The notes: generated by a model from the letters alone, not told the origin. DNA of 64,000 nt from Candidatus Binatia bacterium (GCA_951812575.1 OX638322.1:2231925-2295924), one strand, 5' to 3'; shown: positions 16,533-25,424, counted from the stretch's first letter. Numbers and translations: made by a program.

Positions 16533-17471
16533 ATGACACCTCTGTCCGGGCACTGCATGAAGTGCCTCCCGGCCTTGGTCGGGCTCCTTATGCTGTCGGC
16601 CCTGATTGGTTGCGCACCACGTTCTCAGCCCGCCGCGCGTACAGTTGCCAGGGTCTCCGCCGCGGCCGTGTTTGCGAGTATGGAAGCGAACCGGGCCGCG
16701 GCACAGGCCGAGCCGCTGGCCGAATTGTACGAGATTACTGATACGGACTTATCGTGCGAACAGGCCCAGCAACTCGCCTACCGGACAGTCGAGCGGATGG
16801 GGTATCGCGTAACGAGTGCAACCCGAGCTACGCCGGGAAAGACCGGGGCGATACAGGCACGGCAAAGACGGTCAGGCCAGACGGCGCTGGTCCAGGTGAC
16901 GGTTCAGTGCCAGCCGCAGGGCGTGATTGTTGATGCGGCCTCGCTCAGCACGCTGGACGTTGCCTCTCATACGCCGCACCCGCTCGTGACAGATTATCAC
17001 GCGCGAGAGGCCCCGCGTCTCACCAAGAACCGCCCGCCACCGACCACCTACTTCCGGCGTGCGTTTTATTCTCTGTTTCACGGGCTGGCCGATAACGTCA
17101 AACGCTACGGACCCGAAGGCCAGGTATATGTGCATATCCGACCCCTGCCGCCGATGGAGGCGGAGTTGCTCTTCGGCGTCCACACGCCGGACATTTTCAT
17201 TGTTGCCGTGGAAGTCGCCAATCGGACGCAACAGACCTATGTGTTCGATACGGAGCAGGTCCACCTTCTCTCGGCCACAGGGGGCACAGTCCGCGCCTTA
17301 GCAGAAAAAGATGCCACCAGTCTCCCGCCACCCATGGTCAGTCAGGCGCTTGCGGCTCATGTCGCCACGCACGGCTATTTGTATTATCCGGCCGGGGAGT
17401 ATCTGAGCGTGCAGGGCACTCTGACGGAGGTGCAGAGTCAGGAGCGGCAGGGCTTTCAAATTGAATTCTAA
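16533..17471 (+). CDS. Putative lipoprotein of unknown function
   Basis: 312 residues from the ATG at 16533. An internal ATG at 16557 would give a shorter and equally plausible signal. A lipobox LSALIGC around residues 22-28 predicts lipid attachment at the cysteine and an envelope location. The mature region has no family I recognise. It includes a cysteine-containing segment (TDLSCEQAQQLAYRTVERMGY) resembling small envelope-lipoprotein domains, and a later beta-rich half. It is coupled to the Tat LLM gene. Confidence 0.8.
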   Translation: MTPLSGHCMKCLPALVGLLMLSALIGCAPRSQPAARTVARVSAAAVFASMEANRAAAQAEPLAELYEITDTDLSCEQAQQLAYRTVERMGYRVTSATRATPGKTGAIQARQRRSGQTALVQVTVQCQPQGVIVDAASLSTLDVASHTPHPLVTDYHAREAPRLTKNRPPPTTYFRRAFYSLFHGLADNVKRYGPEGQVYVHIRPLPPMEAELLFGVHTPDIFIVAVEVANRTQQTYVFDTEQVHLLSATGGTVRALAEKDATSLPPPMVSQALAAHVATHGYLYYPAGEYLSVQGTLTEVQSQERQGFQIEF

Positions 17472-17573
17472 AGCCGGCCTTACCAAGATAGGGCTACCTT
17501 CGCCCCTAAGTTTCTTGTTGATCGACCCACTTCAAGCTTCCTAACATTTTCCCATACAATCGTCACATTTTCC

Positions 17574-17885
17574 TCATGCATTGTAGGGCCTTGGACGAGT
17601 CGGGTTGTGATGCCCTCCCGGAATATCGGGCACCCGTGCCTGCCCGGCATGCTGCCCAAGCGGACGGCCCGTGATATCGTCGCCCGCGGAAAAGGCGCGC
17701 CCCGAGCCGGTAAACACGACCACGCGGACCGTGTCGTCCATCTGGGCCTGAATGAGGGTTTCAGCCAGGTCGCGCTTCAGCTGAGGTGTCATCCCGTTCA
17801 GCCGCTCGGGCTGATTAAAGGTAATCGGGCGAATACCTGGGTCCTGCATCGAAACGGTGAAACCATGAAAATTGCCTGTTTGCAT
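17574..17885 (-). pseudogene. Truncated enoyl-CoA hydratase fragment
   Basis: About 100 codons from the ATG at 17885 match the N-terminal third of an enoyl-CoA hydratase/isomerase: ITFNQPERLNGMTPQLKRDL, then VRVVVFTGSGRAFSAGDDI, including the first oxyanion-hole segment. After a GGHHNP motif the sequence becomes irregular and stops, and the second half (GG...ACD helix and active-site glutamates) is absent. The 100 bp beyond show no homology. It starts 14 bp after glpK on the same strand. It is probably non-functional, although a good start codon and reading frame remain. Confidence 0.75.
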
Positions 17886-17898
17886 GATGCTCTCTCTT

Positions 17899-19407
17899 TT
17901 ATTCGGTGTCCGGTGTTTCCCACTCCTTGGCACGGTCTACGGCCTTTGCCCAGCCGGCCTTGAGTTCCTCTCGGCGCTCTGGCGACAGGTCGGGCTCAAA
18001 AACGCGGTCGATCTGCCATTGGCTCGCAATCTCGCTGGGGTCTTTCCAATAACCGACCGCCAAGCCGGCCAAATAGGCCGCCCCCAGCGCGGTGGTCTCT
18101 GCAATTTTTGGACGAACCACCGGCACGCCAAGGATGTCTGCCTGAAACTGCATCAGCAGATTATTCACTGTTGCACCGCCATCTACGCGAAGCTGTGCGA
18201 GCCGGATGCCCGCATCTGCCTCCATGGCGGTCAGGACGTCCATGGACTGATAGGCAATGCTTTCAAGCGCAGCCCGGGCAATATGGGCGGCGGTCGATCC
18301 GCGCGTCAAACCGAAGAGCGCGCCGCGCGCGTAGGGGTCCCAATACGGCGCGCCCAGGCCGGAAAAGGCCGGCACGAGATAGACCCCGCCCGTGTCCGGA
18401 ACGCTGGCCGCCAAGGTCTCGACCTCTGTCGATGACTTGAGAATGCCTAGTCCATCGCGCAGCCACTGCACGACGGCGCCTGCCATAAAGACGCTGCCTT
18501 CCAGCGCATACTGGGTGCGGCCATCACATCGCCACGCCGCGGTGGTGAGCAGATTGTGCTGAGAGGCAACGGGTTGCTCGCCGGTCTGCATGAGCATGAA
18601 GCAGCCCGTGCCATACGTATTTTTTACCATGCCGGGTGTCGTGCACATCTGGCCAAATAATGCCGCGTGCTGATCGCCGGCCATCCCACTCATCGGTACG
18701 GCCGTGGCGAGGAGGTCTGTTGACGTTTCCGCGTAGACTTGGCTGGAACCGCGCACCTCGGGGAGAAGCTGGCGGGGGATGTGGAGGGTATCGAGTAATT
18801 CCTGGTCCCACTCTCCCGTGCGGATATTCAACAACAGGGTGCGTGAAGCATTGGTGACGTCGGTGATATGCTGCTTCCCTTGGGTCAGTTGCCAGACGAG
18901 CCAGGTATCAACGGTCCCAAAGGCCAGCCGGCCAGCTTCGGCCTTGGCGCGCGCGCCTGGAACAGTATCCAGGAGCCACCGGATTTTTGTTCCCGAGAAA
19001 TACGGGTCGATGACCAGGCCGGTCTTGTCCCGAAAAAAGGTCTCCAGACCTTGTTGCTTGAGCGTGTTGCACAGTGGGGCGGTGCGACGGTCTTGCCAGA
19101 CAATCGCATTATAGATCGGCTGGCCCGTTACCCGGTCCCAGACGAGGGTGGTTTCGCGCTGATTGGTGATGCCCAGGGCGCTGACATCAGTGCTCGACAG
19201 ACCCGCCTGGGCCAGGACTGCGGTCATGACCGCTGCCTGCGACGACCAGATTTCATTGGCGTCCTGCTCCACCCAGCCGGGCTGAGGAAATAGCGGGGTC
19301 AAGGCTTCCTGAGCAATCCCGCGTATTGTGCCTGTGTGGTCAAAGAGAATAGCGCGGGAGCTGGTCGTGCCTTGATCGAGAGCAAGAATATAGCGAGCGC
19401 GGTGCAC
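17899..19407 (-). CDS. glpK: Glycerol kinase
   Basis: 502 residues, full family length. It phosphorylates glycerol to sn-glycerol-3-phosphate with ATP in the cytoplasm. FGGY-kinase signatures are clear: [14 protein letters not shown] at the N-terminus, [47 protein letters not shown] and [16 protein letters not shown]. The start is GTG at 19407 with AGGAA about 6 nt upstream. No glpF or glpD lies beside it. Its downstream neighbour is only an enoyl-CoA hydratase stub. Confidence 0.97.
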   Translation of the reverse strand: MHRARYILALDQGTTSSRAILFDHTGTIRGIAQEALTPLFPQPGWVEQDANEIWSSQAAVMTAVLAQAGLSSTDVSALGITNQRETTLVWDRVTGQPIYNAIVWQDRRTAPLCNTLKQQGLETFFRDKTGLVIDPYFSGTKIRWLLDTVPGARAKAEAGRLAFGTVDTWLVWQLTQGKQHITDVTNASRTLLLNIRTGEWDQELLDTLHIPRQLLPEVRGSSQVYAETSTDLLATAVPMSGMAGDQHAALFGQMCTTPGMVKNTYGTGCFMLMQTGEQPVASQHNLLTTAAWRCDGRTQYALEGSVFMAGAVVQWLRDGLGILKSSTEVETLAASVPDTGGVYLVPAFSGLGAPYWDPYARGALFGLTRGSTAAHIARAALESIAYQSMDVLTAMEADAGIRLAQLRVDGGATVNNLLMQFQADILGVPVVRPKIAETTALGAAYLAGLAVGYWKDPSEIASQWQIDRVFEPDLSPERREELKAGWAKAVDRAKEWETPDTE

Positions 19408-19629
19408 GGGAGTTCCTGACTCAAACCAGCATTTCCATCGGGCGTCTTTCTAGCATGGCGCTCAGGCGGCTGGCAACGCGAAACCTCGTATGCTCCGCCC
19501 GCTCAGGTTCGTCCGGAGCTTCTCGGGCACCGCTCTTTCCTCGTCAAGCCGGCCTCGCTATTCCCGCCCGTTTTCGGCTGTGATACAGCGGGAAGCCGTA
19601 TGCCATCAGACTTTATACGGGGGATAAAA

Positions 19630-19890
19630 ATGGGCGCCGGCTGTCTGGTGGGCGCCGGCGCTCTCCTACTCCTACTGTTGTTTGGTATGGCCATGTGTGC
19701 GGGACATTTTGAGGAGCAGATGCTCGAAGAATTGAAGGAGCAGTTAGAAGAGTTACAGCCTCGGGAGATGCCGGACACGGATTCTGTCCGGCATCTGGAA
19801 TACTTGCGGGTACGCCAAACCGCGTCGCGCTGGGCTTTACGAACAGGAGGAAGGCCATGTCTCAAGACCATCCATTCGTCCACACTATAA
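19630..19890 (+). CDS. Small single-pass membrane protein with coiled coil (putative)
   Basis: 86 residues from the ATG at 19630, which has GGGGG seven bases upstream. An ATG at 19600 would add ten residues. It shows one strong transmembrane segment (ALLLLLLFGMAM), then a charged helical stretch EEQMLEELKEQLEELQ likely to form a coiled coil. Its last 34 nt overlap the SnoaL-like gene in another frame. I recognise no family. It could be a genuine small envelope protein or a chance frame, since only topology and the RBS support it. Confidence 0.45.
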   Translation: MGAGCLVGAGALLLLLLFGMAMCAGHFEEQMLEELKEQLEELQPREMPDTDSVRHLEYLRVRQTASRWALRTGGRPCLKTIHSSTL

Positions 19891-20294
19891 AGCAGTATTA
19901 TCACGGCTGTAGTACGGCGGACGTGGAACTCATGCAATCGACCTTTACTGCCGACGTGGTCCACTACTTTACGCATCATGCCCCCATCCGCGGCGCACAA
20001 GCACTCGCGACCTATTGGGCCAAGATGCAGCCACGCATTCGGGCGACGTGGAGCTGTGACCATGCCATCGTCCAAGGGGATGAATGTGTGATCGAGTGGA
20101 CGATGACCTGGACGCCGCCGACCGGCACAGTCGAGGCCATGCGCGGAGCGGAGTGGTATGTTTTTCGCGGAGATAAAATCGCCGAGATTCGCGCCTATTA
20201 TATCAACCGTCACCTGCCCTACGAACAGCCCAATTTTGAATTGGAAGACTTCCCTTACGCCGAGCGGGCGTATACGCTCCTGCCCGATTCGTAA
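19857..20294 (+). CDS. SnoaL-like (NTF2-fold) protein
   Basis: 145 residues. The pattern of the NTF2-like/SnoaL superfamily is visible: an N-terminal helix IKQYYHGCSTADVELMQSTF, AD-V-V-HYFTHHAPIRGAQAL, a central strand CVIEWTMTW and a final EWYVFRGDKIAEIRAYY. The fold is a cone-shaped barrel used for small isomerases or ligand binding, and the function is unassigned. An RBS (ACAGGAGGAAGGCC) lies inside the preceding small ORF, which suggests coupling. Confidence 0.85.
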   Translation: MSQDHPFVHTIKQYYHGCSTADVELMQSTFTADVVHYFTHHAPIRGAQALATYWAKMQPRIRATWSCDHAIVQGDECVIEWTMTWTPPTGTVEAMRGAEWYVFRGDKIAEIRAYYINRHLPYEQPNFELEDFPYAERAYTLLPDS

Positions 20295-20336
20295 ACGGTC
20301 AGGGCGCAGCCTTGTCCGTTTAGGTTGCAAGTCTTC

Positions 20337-20376
20337 CAGGCCTCGGATAGTCTGAATTCGGACTACTGGAGGCCTG
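20337..20376 (+). promoter_or_regulatory. Palindromic operator of toxin-antitoxin module
   Basis: A 40-bp imperfect palindrome (arms beginning CAGGCCTC and ending GAGGCCTG, centred on GAATTC) ends 1 bp before the antitoxin start codon. YefM/Phd antitoxins bind such palindromes to autorepress their own operon, so this is the likely operator. Confidence 0.65.
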
Positions 20377-20377
20377 T

Positions 20378-20656
20378 ATGCGTATCCTGCCGCTAGCTGA
20401 AGTCAAGGCAAAGCTGAGCCAACTCGTGGCCGACGTTACGGCCACCGACGAAGAGGTCACGATCACCAAAAACGGGCAGGCGACTGCTGTCCTGGTGAGC
20501 TACGAGGAGTTTGAGAGCTGGCAGGAGACCCTTGCCGTCCTGTCGGACCAGGAGCTGGTCAAAGAGATCCACACCGGAATGAAGCAGCTTAAACAGGAAC
20601 GCGGTAAGCTACTGACGGATACAGACCTCAACCAACTCTTTGCCGATGAGTCCTAG
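20378..20656 (+). CDS. Type II antitoxin, Phd/YefM family
   Basis: 92 residues. The Phd/YefM DNA-binding N-terminal half is plain: LPLAEVKAKLSQLV, then ITKNGQATAVLVSYEEFESWQETL. The acidic, extended C-terminus is the usual toxin-neutralising tail. The toxin gene starts within its last codons (overlap of 11 nt). It resembles the second antitoxin in the window (55418-55684), sharing L-S-EAKAKLSQ, TRNG/TKNG and EF-SWQET. Confidence 0.9.
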   Translation: MRILPLAEVKAKLSQLVADVTATDEEVTITKNGQATAVLVSYEEFESWQETLAVLSDQELVKEIHTGMKQLKQERGKLLTDTDLNQLFADES

Positions 20657-20942
20657 CGTACGTCGGGTGCGACTGCCGCGTGAGGTGCACGTCGCTATCC
20701 GGATCATGCATCCGCAACTCAAGCAGCGCATCCGGGCGGCGTTGGACACCCTCCGGGTGAATCCGTCAGCCGGAAAGCCTTTACGGCGTGAACTCTCAGG
20801 ATGGTGGAGTTTTCGCGTTGGGCGCGTTCGGATTATCTATCGGGCAACCCGAACGGTTCTCGAAGTGAGTGCCATAGGCTCACGCGCAAGCATCTATAAG
20901 GATACGACCCGTCGTTTAGCGAGAGCGTCACGACAACGCTAA
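20646..20942 (+). CDS. Type II toxin, RelE/ParE family
   Basis: 98 residues from the ATG at 20646. Typical RelE-fold elements: a KQRIRAALDTLRVNPSAGKPL helix-turn, then a strand series WWSFRVGRVRIIYRA and VLEVSAIGSRASIY. RelE toxins cleave mRNA in the ribosomal A site and ParE toxins poison gyrase, and sequence alone does not separate them here. It overlaps the antitoxin gene and is paralogous to the toxin at 55088-55408. Confidence 0.9.
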   Translation: MSPSVRRVRLPREVHVAIRIMHPQLKQRIRAALDTLRVNPSAGKPLRRELSGWWSFRVGRVRIIYRATRTVLEVSAIGSRASIYKDTTRRLARASRQR

Positions 20943-20969
20943 TCGCCGTGGAGAGCCGGGCTTGGGCGC

Positions 20970-21521
20970 GGCAATCCTTATCCGCCCGGAAAGGCGTGCT
21001 CAATAGCTGCCCGTACCGCCGCTTTCGAGCCCGAACTGGCCCTCTTTTTGTCGGCGAAAGAGATGCTGCCTCCGCTGGCCGTGGGCTTTGTGCTGGCGGG
21101 TGCCTTTTCTTCCACCCTGTCCACCGCCGACTCGCAAATCCTGAGCTGCTCGGCCTCCCTGATGCGCGACCTGCCCGAACCGCCGAAGCAATCTCTCTTT
21201 CAGGCCAAGGTAGGCACGGTCAGCGTGGCCTTTGCGGCGACGCTTCTGGCTCTGTTTGCCGAACAGAATATCTTTTCGCTGGTCGCCTTTGCGTATGCGG
21301 GTCTGGGCGCGTCCATTGGCAGCGTGCTGGTTTTGCGCCTTCTCAATGACAGTATTTCCGAATGGGGCGCTTTCCTCGTCGCCCTGGTCGGTGGGACCAC
21401 CGTTATCGCCTGGAATATGCTGGGCCTGAACTCGTATATCAACGAGAGCGTCCCCGGCTTCAGCGCGGCCCTCCTCGTCTACCTCAGCTTCAAGGGCGTC
21501 TCAAAACTGAAACCCGCCTAA
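20970..21521 (+). pseudogene. C-terminal fragment of a sodium/solute (PutP-like) symporter
   Basis: The frame open from about 20970 encodes the last third of a sodium:solute symporter: FEPELALFLSAKEMLPP, then LAVGFVLAGAFSSTLSTADSQ (the conserved STADSQ of PutP), followed by three more transmembrane segments. The N-terminal eight or so membrane segments are absent and no start codon with RBS fits. The break lies just after the toxin gene, so the toxin-antitoxin pair or a deletion probably removed the 5' part. Non-functional. Confidence 0.8.
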
Positions 21522-22384
21522 GACGCGGGGAGCTCAAGTTTGCGTCTGTCTTTTCGCGGCCGGCGGCCGAGGGCAAATTCCGGCGCACGAAGGCTCGACT
21601 CTCCCTGGGTGATGTCAGGCGGGGTGAAATAGCCCAGAGCGTAACTCATCATGGTATAGCCGAGAAGTTCCTGGAGGGCGGGGTCCAAATCCTTGGCGAT
21701 CTCCGGCGGGCAGGAGAGATACTGATTTTCTTCCTGCCGCAGCCAGCCGAGTGAGTAGGTGATATTCAGTCCGACCCGGTCGGCGGCGCTGTTATTTGCC
21801 CCACCGGCGTGCAAAACGGTCCCGGAATAGACCAGGACCGAGCCCTGGGGCATTTCCGCATAGCTGATTTCTTCCGCTTTGGCCTCTCGACCCTTGGGCC
21901 AGGCCGGACTGCCCAGCACAACCTGGGTGGCACCGTTTTCATAGGTGAAATCCGTCAGCGCCCACAGTGTGCTGAGCTGGGGCTCAACCCCCTGCAAATA
22001 ATCGCCCCAGACCAGACGATCACGGTGCAAGGGCTGTTTCTTTTGTCCGGGCATCAGGCGGATGACCTGGGTCAGATGGAGCTGGTAGCGATTGCAGTTG
22101 GGCAGCAGGAATGCGTCGCACGTCTCAAGGATGCTGGGGTGCGTGACGAGGGCACGGCAGGCCGGAGAACGTGCCACCAGAGCGCCCGTGCGCGTGGTCT
22201 GATAGCCGGCAAAGTCATCCCGGCTGGCGGGGGTAGCCTCGATATGCGGCATCAAATCATCCAGGGTCGCCTGCACCTGACCCTCATCGATAAGATTTTC
22301 AACGATAGCCGCGCCATCACGCTCAATGGCGCTGGTCAGGTCTTTTGCCGCCGCTGTTGCGGATAGCCGCGTGAGTTCACCCAT
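21518..22384 (-). CDS. Phytanoyl-CoA dioxygenase (PhyH) family protein
   Basis: 288 residues. Fe(II)/2-oxoglutarate oxygenase with facial triad H120-x-D122 (PLHRDRLVW) and distal H192 (VLHAGGANNSAADR), plus R203 for 2-oxoglutarate. The SD sequence TAAGGAGG overlaps the stop codon of the upstream amidohydrolase gene, showing translational coupling in the order Nudix, LLM, amidohydrolase, PhyH. The substrate is unknown. It is shorter than and distinct from the PhyH protein at 6203. Confidence 0.92.
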   Translation of the reverse strand: MGELTRLSATAAAKDLTSAIERDGAAIVENLIDEGQVQATLDDLMPHIEATPASRDDFAGYQTTRTGALVARSPACRALVTHPSILETCDAFLLPNCNRYQLHLTQVIRLMPGQKKQPLHRDRLVWGDYLQGVEPQLSTLWALTDFTYENGATQVVLGSPAWPKGREAKAEEISYAEMPQGSVLVYSGTVLHAGGANNSAADRVGLNITYSLGWLRQEENQYLSCPPEIAKDLDPALQELLGYTMMSYALGYFTPPDITQGESSLRAPEFALGRRPRKDRRKLELPAS

Positions 22385-22395
22385 GATCGTCCTCC

Positions 22396-23604
22396 TTATG
22401 CGTCAGGCTGAATGGGATACAGCCGCAAGGCGTTATCCCACATGATCTTGCGCTTACTGTCATCTGATACGCCCGGCAGAGCCATCATCTCCTTGACCGC
22501 CCAGGCGTACTGCCGGCCCTCGGGGTGGGCGAAGTCGGTTGCGGTGACGATATTATTATCTCCGATCGCGTCAATAACCTGCCGAATACCGGGATCGTCG
22601 GGGTCAGCCGAGATATAGCACTGGCGCTTGAAATACTCGACCGGCGGCATGCTGAGCCCCTCAATGGCAAGGCCGCGAAAGCCACCCTGTACGCCGGCGC
22701 CCAAGCGGTCCAGCCAAAACGCGGCCCAGCCTGCGCCCGACTCCAGATGCACGACGCGCAGCCGAGGGTGACGTTCCAGCACCCCACCCATGATCAGCGC
22801 GGTGCTGGCCAGCATATTCCCAATTGTAAAGGCGACGGTGGTCTGGGCGGAGCGTAAGCGGGGGAGGTAATAGTACAGCATCTCATCCGCGGCCGTGCCG
22901 TTGCCGGTATGAACGGCGAGCGGCACGTCCAGTTCCTCAAGCGTCTCCCACAGCGGCTCATAGAACGCGTCGTATAAGCGATGCTCACACACCGGAACGG
23001 GGTTAATATGAACCGCCTTGAAGTGAAACTCCGTGACGCATCGACGGACTTCCCGGGCGGCCTCTTGCGCATCCCGCAGGTCGATAGAAGCGGCACCGAA
23101 CACCCGTCCCCCGGCGGCCGCACAAAAGTCGGCCAGCCAGTTGTTATACGCCCGACGATAGGCCGCAGCCGTATCAGCCGCCAGATTTGGAACCGTCACC
23201 GACAGGAGACCGCTGGTGGGATAGACGACCATATAGTCGATGCCGACCCGCTGCATGACCTCCGGGTAGATCTCAGGCGGGAAGTCCTGCTTGGCGTATT
23301 GGGCGTAGGCTTCGTCATTCCCCGGCAGAAAAACGCGTTCGCCGGCTTCTTGCGCTCCGCTATGCGGCTTGCCATCGGCCTGGGCGGGGTCCCGCAGCGG
23401 GTCGCGCCCGAACGGCATCAGATATTCACCCCCATCCGGGTTGGGAATTCTGACCTCAAAACCGAAGCCGAGCGGTTCCCCCCGGTAATTGGCCCACGCC
23501 TTGGGCATGGCTGAGCGATATCTGGCATCCAGATATTTCTCGAACATGTCTGCGGGTTCGATAATATGGGCATCGCTGTCAATGAAGCCGTGTCCGTTTG
23601 GCAT
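22396..23604 (-). CDS. Amidohydrolase 2 family (ACMSD-like) hydrolase
   Basis: 402 residues from the ATG at 23604 (GGGAGGG upstream); an upstream in-frame start lacks an RBS. Metal-site signatures: FIDSDAHIIEPADMF at the N-terminus, PLAVHTGNG in the middle and VTATDFAHPEG near the C-terminus, as in ACMSD/amidohydrolase-2 enzymes. It is about 30 residues longer than the protein at 11474 and otherwise of the same family. It is third in a four-gene operon with LLM and PhyH oxygenases, which suggests sequential degradation of one compound: oxygenation, then C-N/C-C hydrolysis or decarboxylation. Confidence 0.9.
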   Translation of the reverse strand: MPNGHGFIDSDAHIIEPADMFEKYLDARYRSAMPKAWANYRGEPLGFGFEVRIPNPDGGEYLMPFGRDPLRDPAQADGKPHSGAQEAGERVFLPGNDEAYAQYAKQDFPPEIYPEVMQRVGIDYMVVYPTSGLLSVTVPNLAADTAAAYRRAYNNWLADFCAAAGGRVFGAASIDLRDAQEAAREVRRCVTEFHFKAVHINPVPVCEHRLYDAFYEPLWETLEELDVPLAVHTGNGTAADEMLYYYLPRLRSAQTTVAFTIGNMLASTALIMGGVLERHPRLRVVHLESGAGWAAFWLDRLGAGVQGGFRGLAIEGLSMPPVEYFKRQCYISADPDDPGIRQVIDAIGDNNIVTATDFAHPEGRQYAWAVKEMMALPGVSDDSKRKIMWDNALRLYPIQPDA

Positions 23605-23620
23605 GGTGTATTTCCCTCCC

Positions 23621-24655
23621 TTATGCAAAATGCGGCAAGACATCCGTACCGAACCGCTCAATACACCGCATGGTCTCTGCGTGGCTGGGACCGCTCGGGC
23701 AGCGTAGCATGAGAATCATATACTGGCACCCGGTTGCACGCTCGTAGCGTTTGAGTTCGGTCACGACCTGTTCCGGCGTGCCGTAGATCAACCGGTTCGG
23801 AGCGACCCGCTCGCATGTCCATTCCGCGGCCGAGGTGCTCTCTTTTACCCAGGGCTCCCACTTGGCATTAAATCGGCCCGAGGCGAAAAAGCCCAGCCGC
23901 AGGTAGAAGAGGTGATAGTCCTTGACGTGCGGCCACCAGTTTTGCTCAATCTCGGCCCGGCTGTCACCGACCCAGGCATTCCGCAGCAGGGCAATTTCCA
24001 CCCGTGGATTCCCCGCCTGCCGGGCCGCAGCCCGGTACATCTCGGACCAGGCCCGCATCACATCGAAGTTGTGGAGCGGGTCCGACAGCCAGCCGTCGCC
24101 AATCCGGCCGGCGCGCGTGAGCGTAATCGTCGACATGGCGCCGATCCAGATCGACGGCTGGCGTAGGGGACGAGGAGTAATCGTGACATCGTCAAAATTG
24201 AAATGCTGGCCGTGATAAGAAAACGTCTGGCCGCTCCACGCCTGTCGGAGAATCTCGACCGATTCGGTAAAACGCGTTGCCGCGGCAGACAGCGGAATCT
24301 CAAAGGCGTTGAATTCGTGCTCGACCAGACCTAAGCCCGCGCCAAGGATAAAGCGCCCTTTGGCAATCGTGTCGATCACGGCAATCTGCTCGGCAACGTG
24401 CAGCGGATGATACAGCGGGAGCTGGAGGATGCCCGTGCCGATCTGCGCACGCTTGGTATGCGCCGCCAGGGCCGCGGCAAAGGTGAGGGGCGCCGGCATA
24501 TAGCCGTCCGGCATCTGGTGATGTTCCGGCACGAGAAACAACTCAAAGCCGGCCTCCTCGGCCAGGGCCGCCTGGGCAAACACCTCGTCATAGAGCCGGG
24601 ACAGGTGTTCTCCGTGGGGCGGGTCCTGGAGGGTGAAAATCAGTCCGAATTTCAT
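23621..24655 (-). CDS. LLM-class flavin-dependent oxidoreductase
   Basis: 344 residues. Luciferase-like TIM barrel: MKFGLIFTLQDP, a FELFLVPEHH segment, AQIGTGILQLPLYHPLHVAEQIA, DTIAKGRFILGAGLG and IWIGAMSTITLTRAG. It uses FMNH2 or F420 to oxidise an organic substrate in the cytoplasm. The start ATG overlaps the Nudix stop (ATGA), and the next gene follows after 16 bp, so all are co-transcribed. Confidence 0.9.
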   Translation of the reverse strand: MKFGLIFTLQDPPHGEHLSRLYDEVFAQAALAEEAGFELFLVPEHHQMPDGYMPAPLTFAAALAAHTKRAQIGTGILQLPLYHPLHVAEQIAVIDTIAKGRFILGAGLGLVEHEFNAFEIPLSAAATRFTESVEILRQAWSGQTFSYHGQHFNFDDVTITPRPLRQPSIWIGAMSTITLTRAGRIGDGWLSDPLHNFDVMRAWSEMYRAAARQAGNPRVEIALLRNAWVGDSRAEIEQNWWPHVKDYHLFYLRLGFFASGRFNAKWEPWVKESTSAAEWTCERVAPNRLIYGTPEQVVTELKRYERATGCQYMILMLRCPSGPSHAETMRCIERFGTDVLPHFA

Positions 24656-25170
24656 GCCCGGCCCTGTGTCTGATACTCCGCCAGATAGCGTTTCAACACG
24701 TACAGGCCATCCGGGGTGAACGGCTCGGTCTGGGCTAGGTGCAGAATATCAGGCACGGCCATAAACGCGCCACTCTCGACTTCTTCTTCCTGAAGGACGA
24801 CGGTGCCATCGTACACGCACGAGAAGGCCGCACCCCACACCCGGTTGTGCTTGTCTTGGTGATAAAACCGAAAAAGTGGCGCCAGGGGTACGCCTCGGAT
24901 GCCCATCTCTTCTTCGACCTCACGGAGAGCGCCCTGTTCGTACTCTTCGCCCGCCAGCACGACCCCCCCCGCGGCCGGGTCGTAATAACCGGGAAAGACA
25001 TCCTTGGTCAGGGTCCGTTTCTGGACGTAGAGGTGGCCGCGCGCGTTAAAGACCAGCACATAGGTGGCCCGGTGGGGCAGGGCTTTGGCACGCATTTCCC
25101 TCCGCGGCGCGGAGCCCACCACGCTATTGGTTTCATCGACAATGGCAACGATTTCCTCGGCAGCGCCCAT
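24652..25170 (-). CDS. Nudix hydrolase
   Basis: 172 residues, YfcD/IDI-like Nudix protein. The Nudix box is intact: GVVLAGEEYEQGALREVEEE plus MGI (about residues 69-91), matching G-x5-E-x7-REUxEExGU. Preceding VYVQKRTLTKDVFPGYYDPAAGG is typical of the YfcD subgroup. Substrates are probably nucleoside-diphosphate derivatives, but the exact one is unknown. The stop overlaps the LLM start by 4 nt. A broken copy of its 5' 340 bp plus upstream DNA lies at 29178-29562. Confidence 0.93.
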   Translation of the reverse strand: MGAAEEIVAIVDETNSVVGSAPRREMRAKALPHRATYVLVFNARGHLYVQKRTLTKDVFPGYYDPAAGGVVLAGEEYEQGALREVEEEMGIRGVPLAPLFRFYHQDKHNRVWGAAFSCVYDGTVVLQEEEVESGAFMAVPDILHLAQTEPFTPDGLYVLKRYLAEYQTQGRA

Positions 25171-25215
25171 GTGGACGGAACGATACTGAGCGGCCCGGAG
25201 AGTGTCAAGCGAAAG
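24833..25215. repeat. Long direct repeat, copy 1 (Nudix 5' region)
   Basis: 383 bp covering the Nudix 5' two-thirds and 45 bp upstream are nearly identical to 29178-29562. Sharp ends are at CCCCACACCC on the left and GTGTCAAGCGAAAG on the right. The only length difference I see is in a poly-C run (8 C here, 10 in copy 2). Confidence 0.9.
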
Positions 25216-25314
25216 CCTGCGAAGCAGAGCTGCCCCGTCCCTCTTCGACTCTGCCGCGCCGCCTGGTTGCCTTCATCTGCGCTCAGGCGGTGTATTCCGG
25301 CTTTTTGAGGCTAT

Positions 25315-25333
25315 CCCCGTAAAATTACCGGGG
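25315..25333 (+). promoter_or_regulatory. Dyad upstream of first peptide-ORF/LuxR cassette
   Basis: CCCCGTAAAATTACCGGGG is a 19-bp near-perfect inverted repeat about 120 bp before the 41-codon ORF. A cognate dyad occurs at the same place in the second cassette (26841-26858). The size and symmetry resemble lux-box-type operators of LuxR regulators. Confidence 0.6.
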
Positions 25334-25424
25334 AAATAAGAGATTCGATTTTCTATACTTACCGCGCATTTTCTGCGTTGTAGCATGAGTGAGCTGTCAG
25401 TGATTTGTGTTCCCTATACGGTCC

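Noticed and set aside
17560-17600. TGA ending the enoyl-CoA hydratase stub considered as a possible selenocysteine codon
   Set aside because: The codons beyond it do not resemble the enzyme and no redox motif surrounds it; this is a truncated gene.
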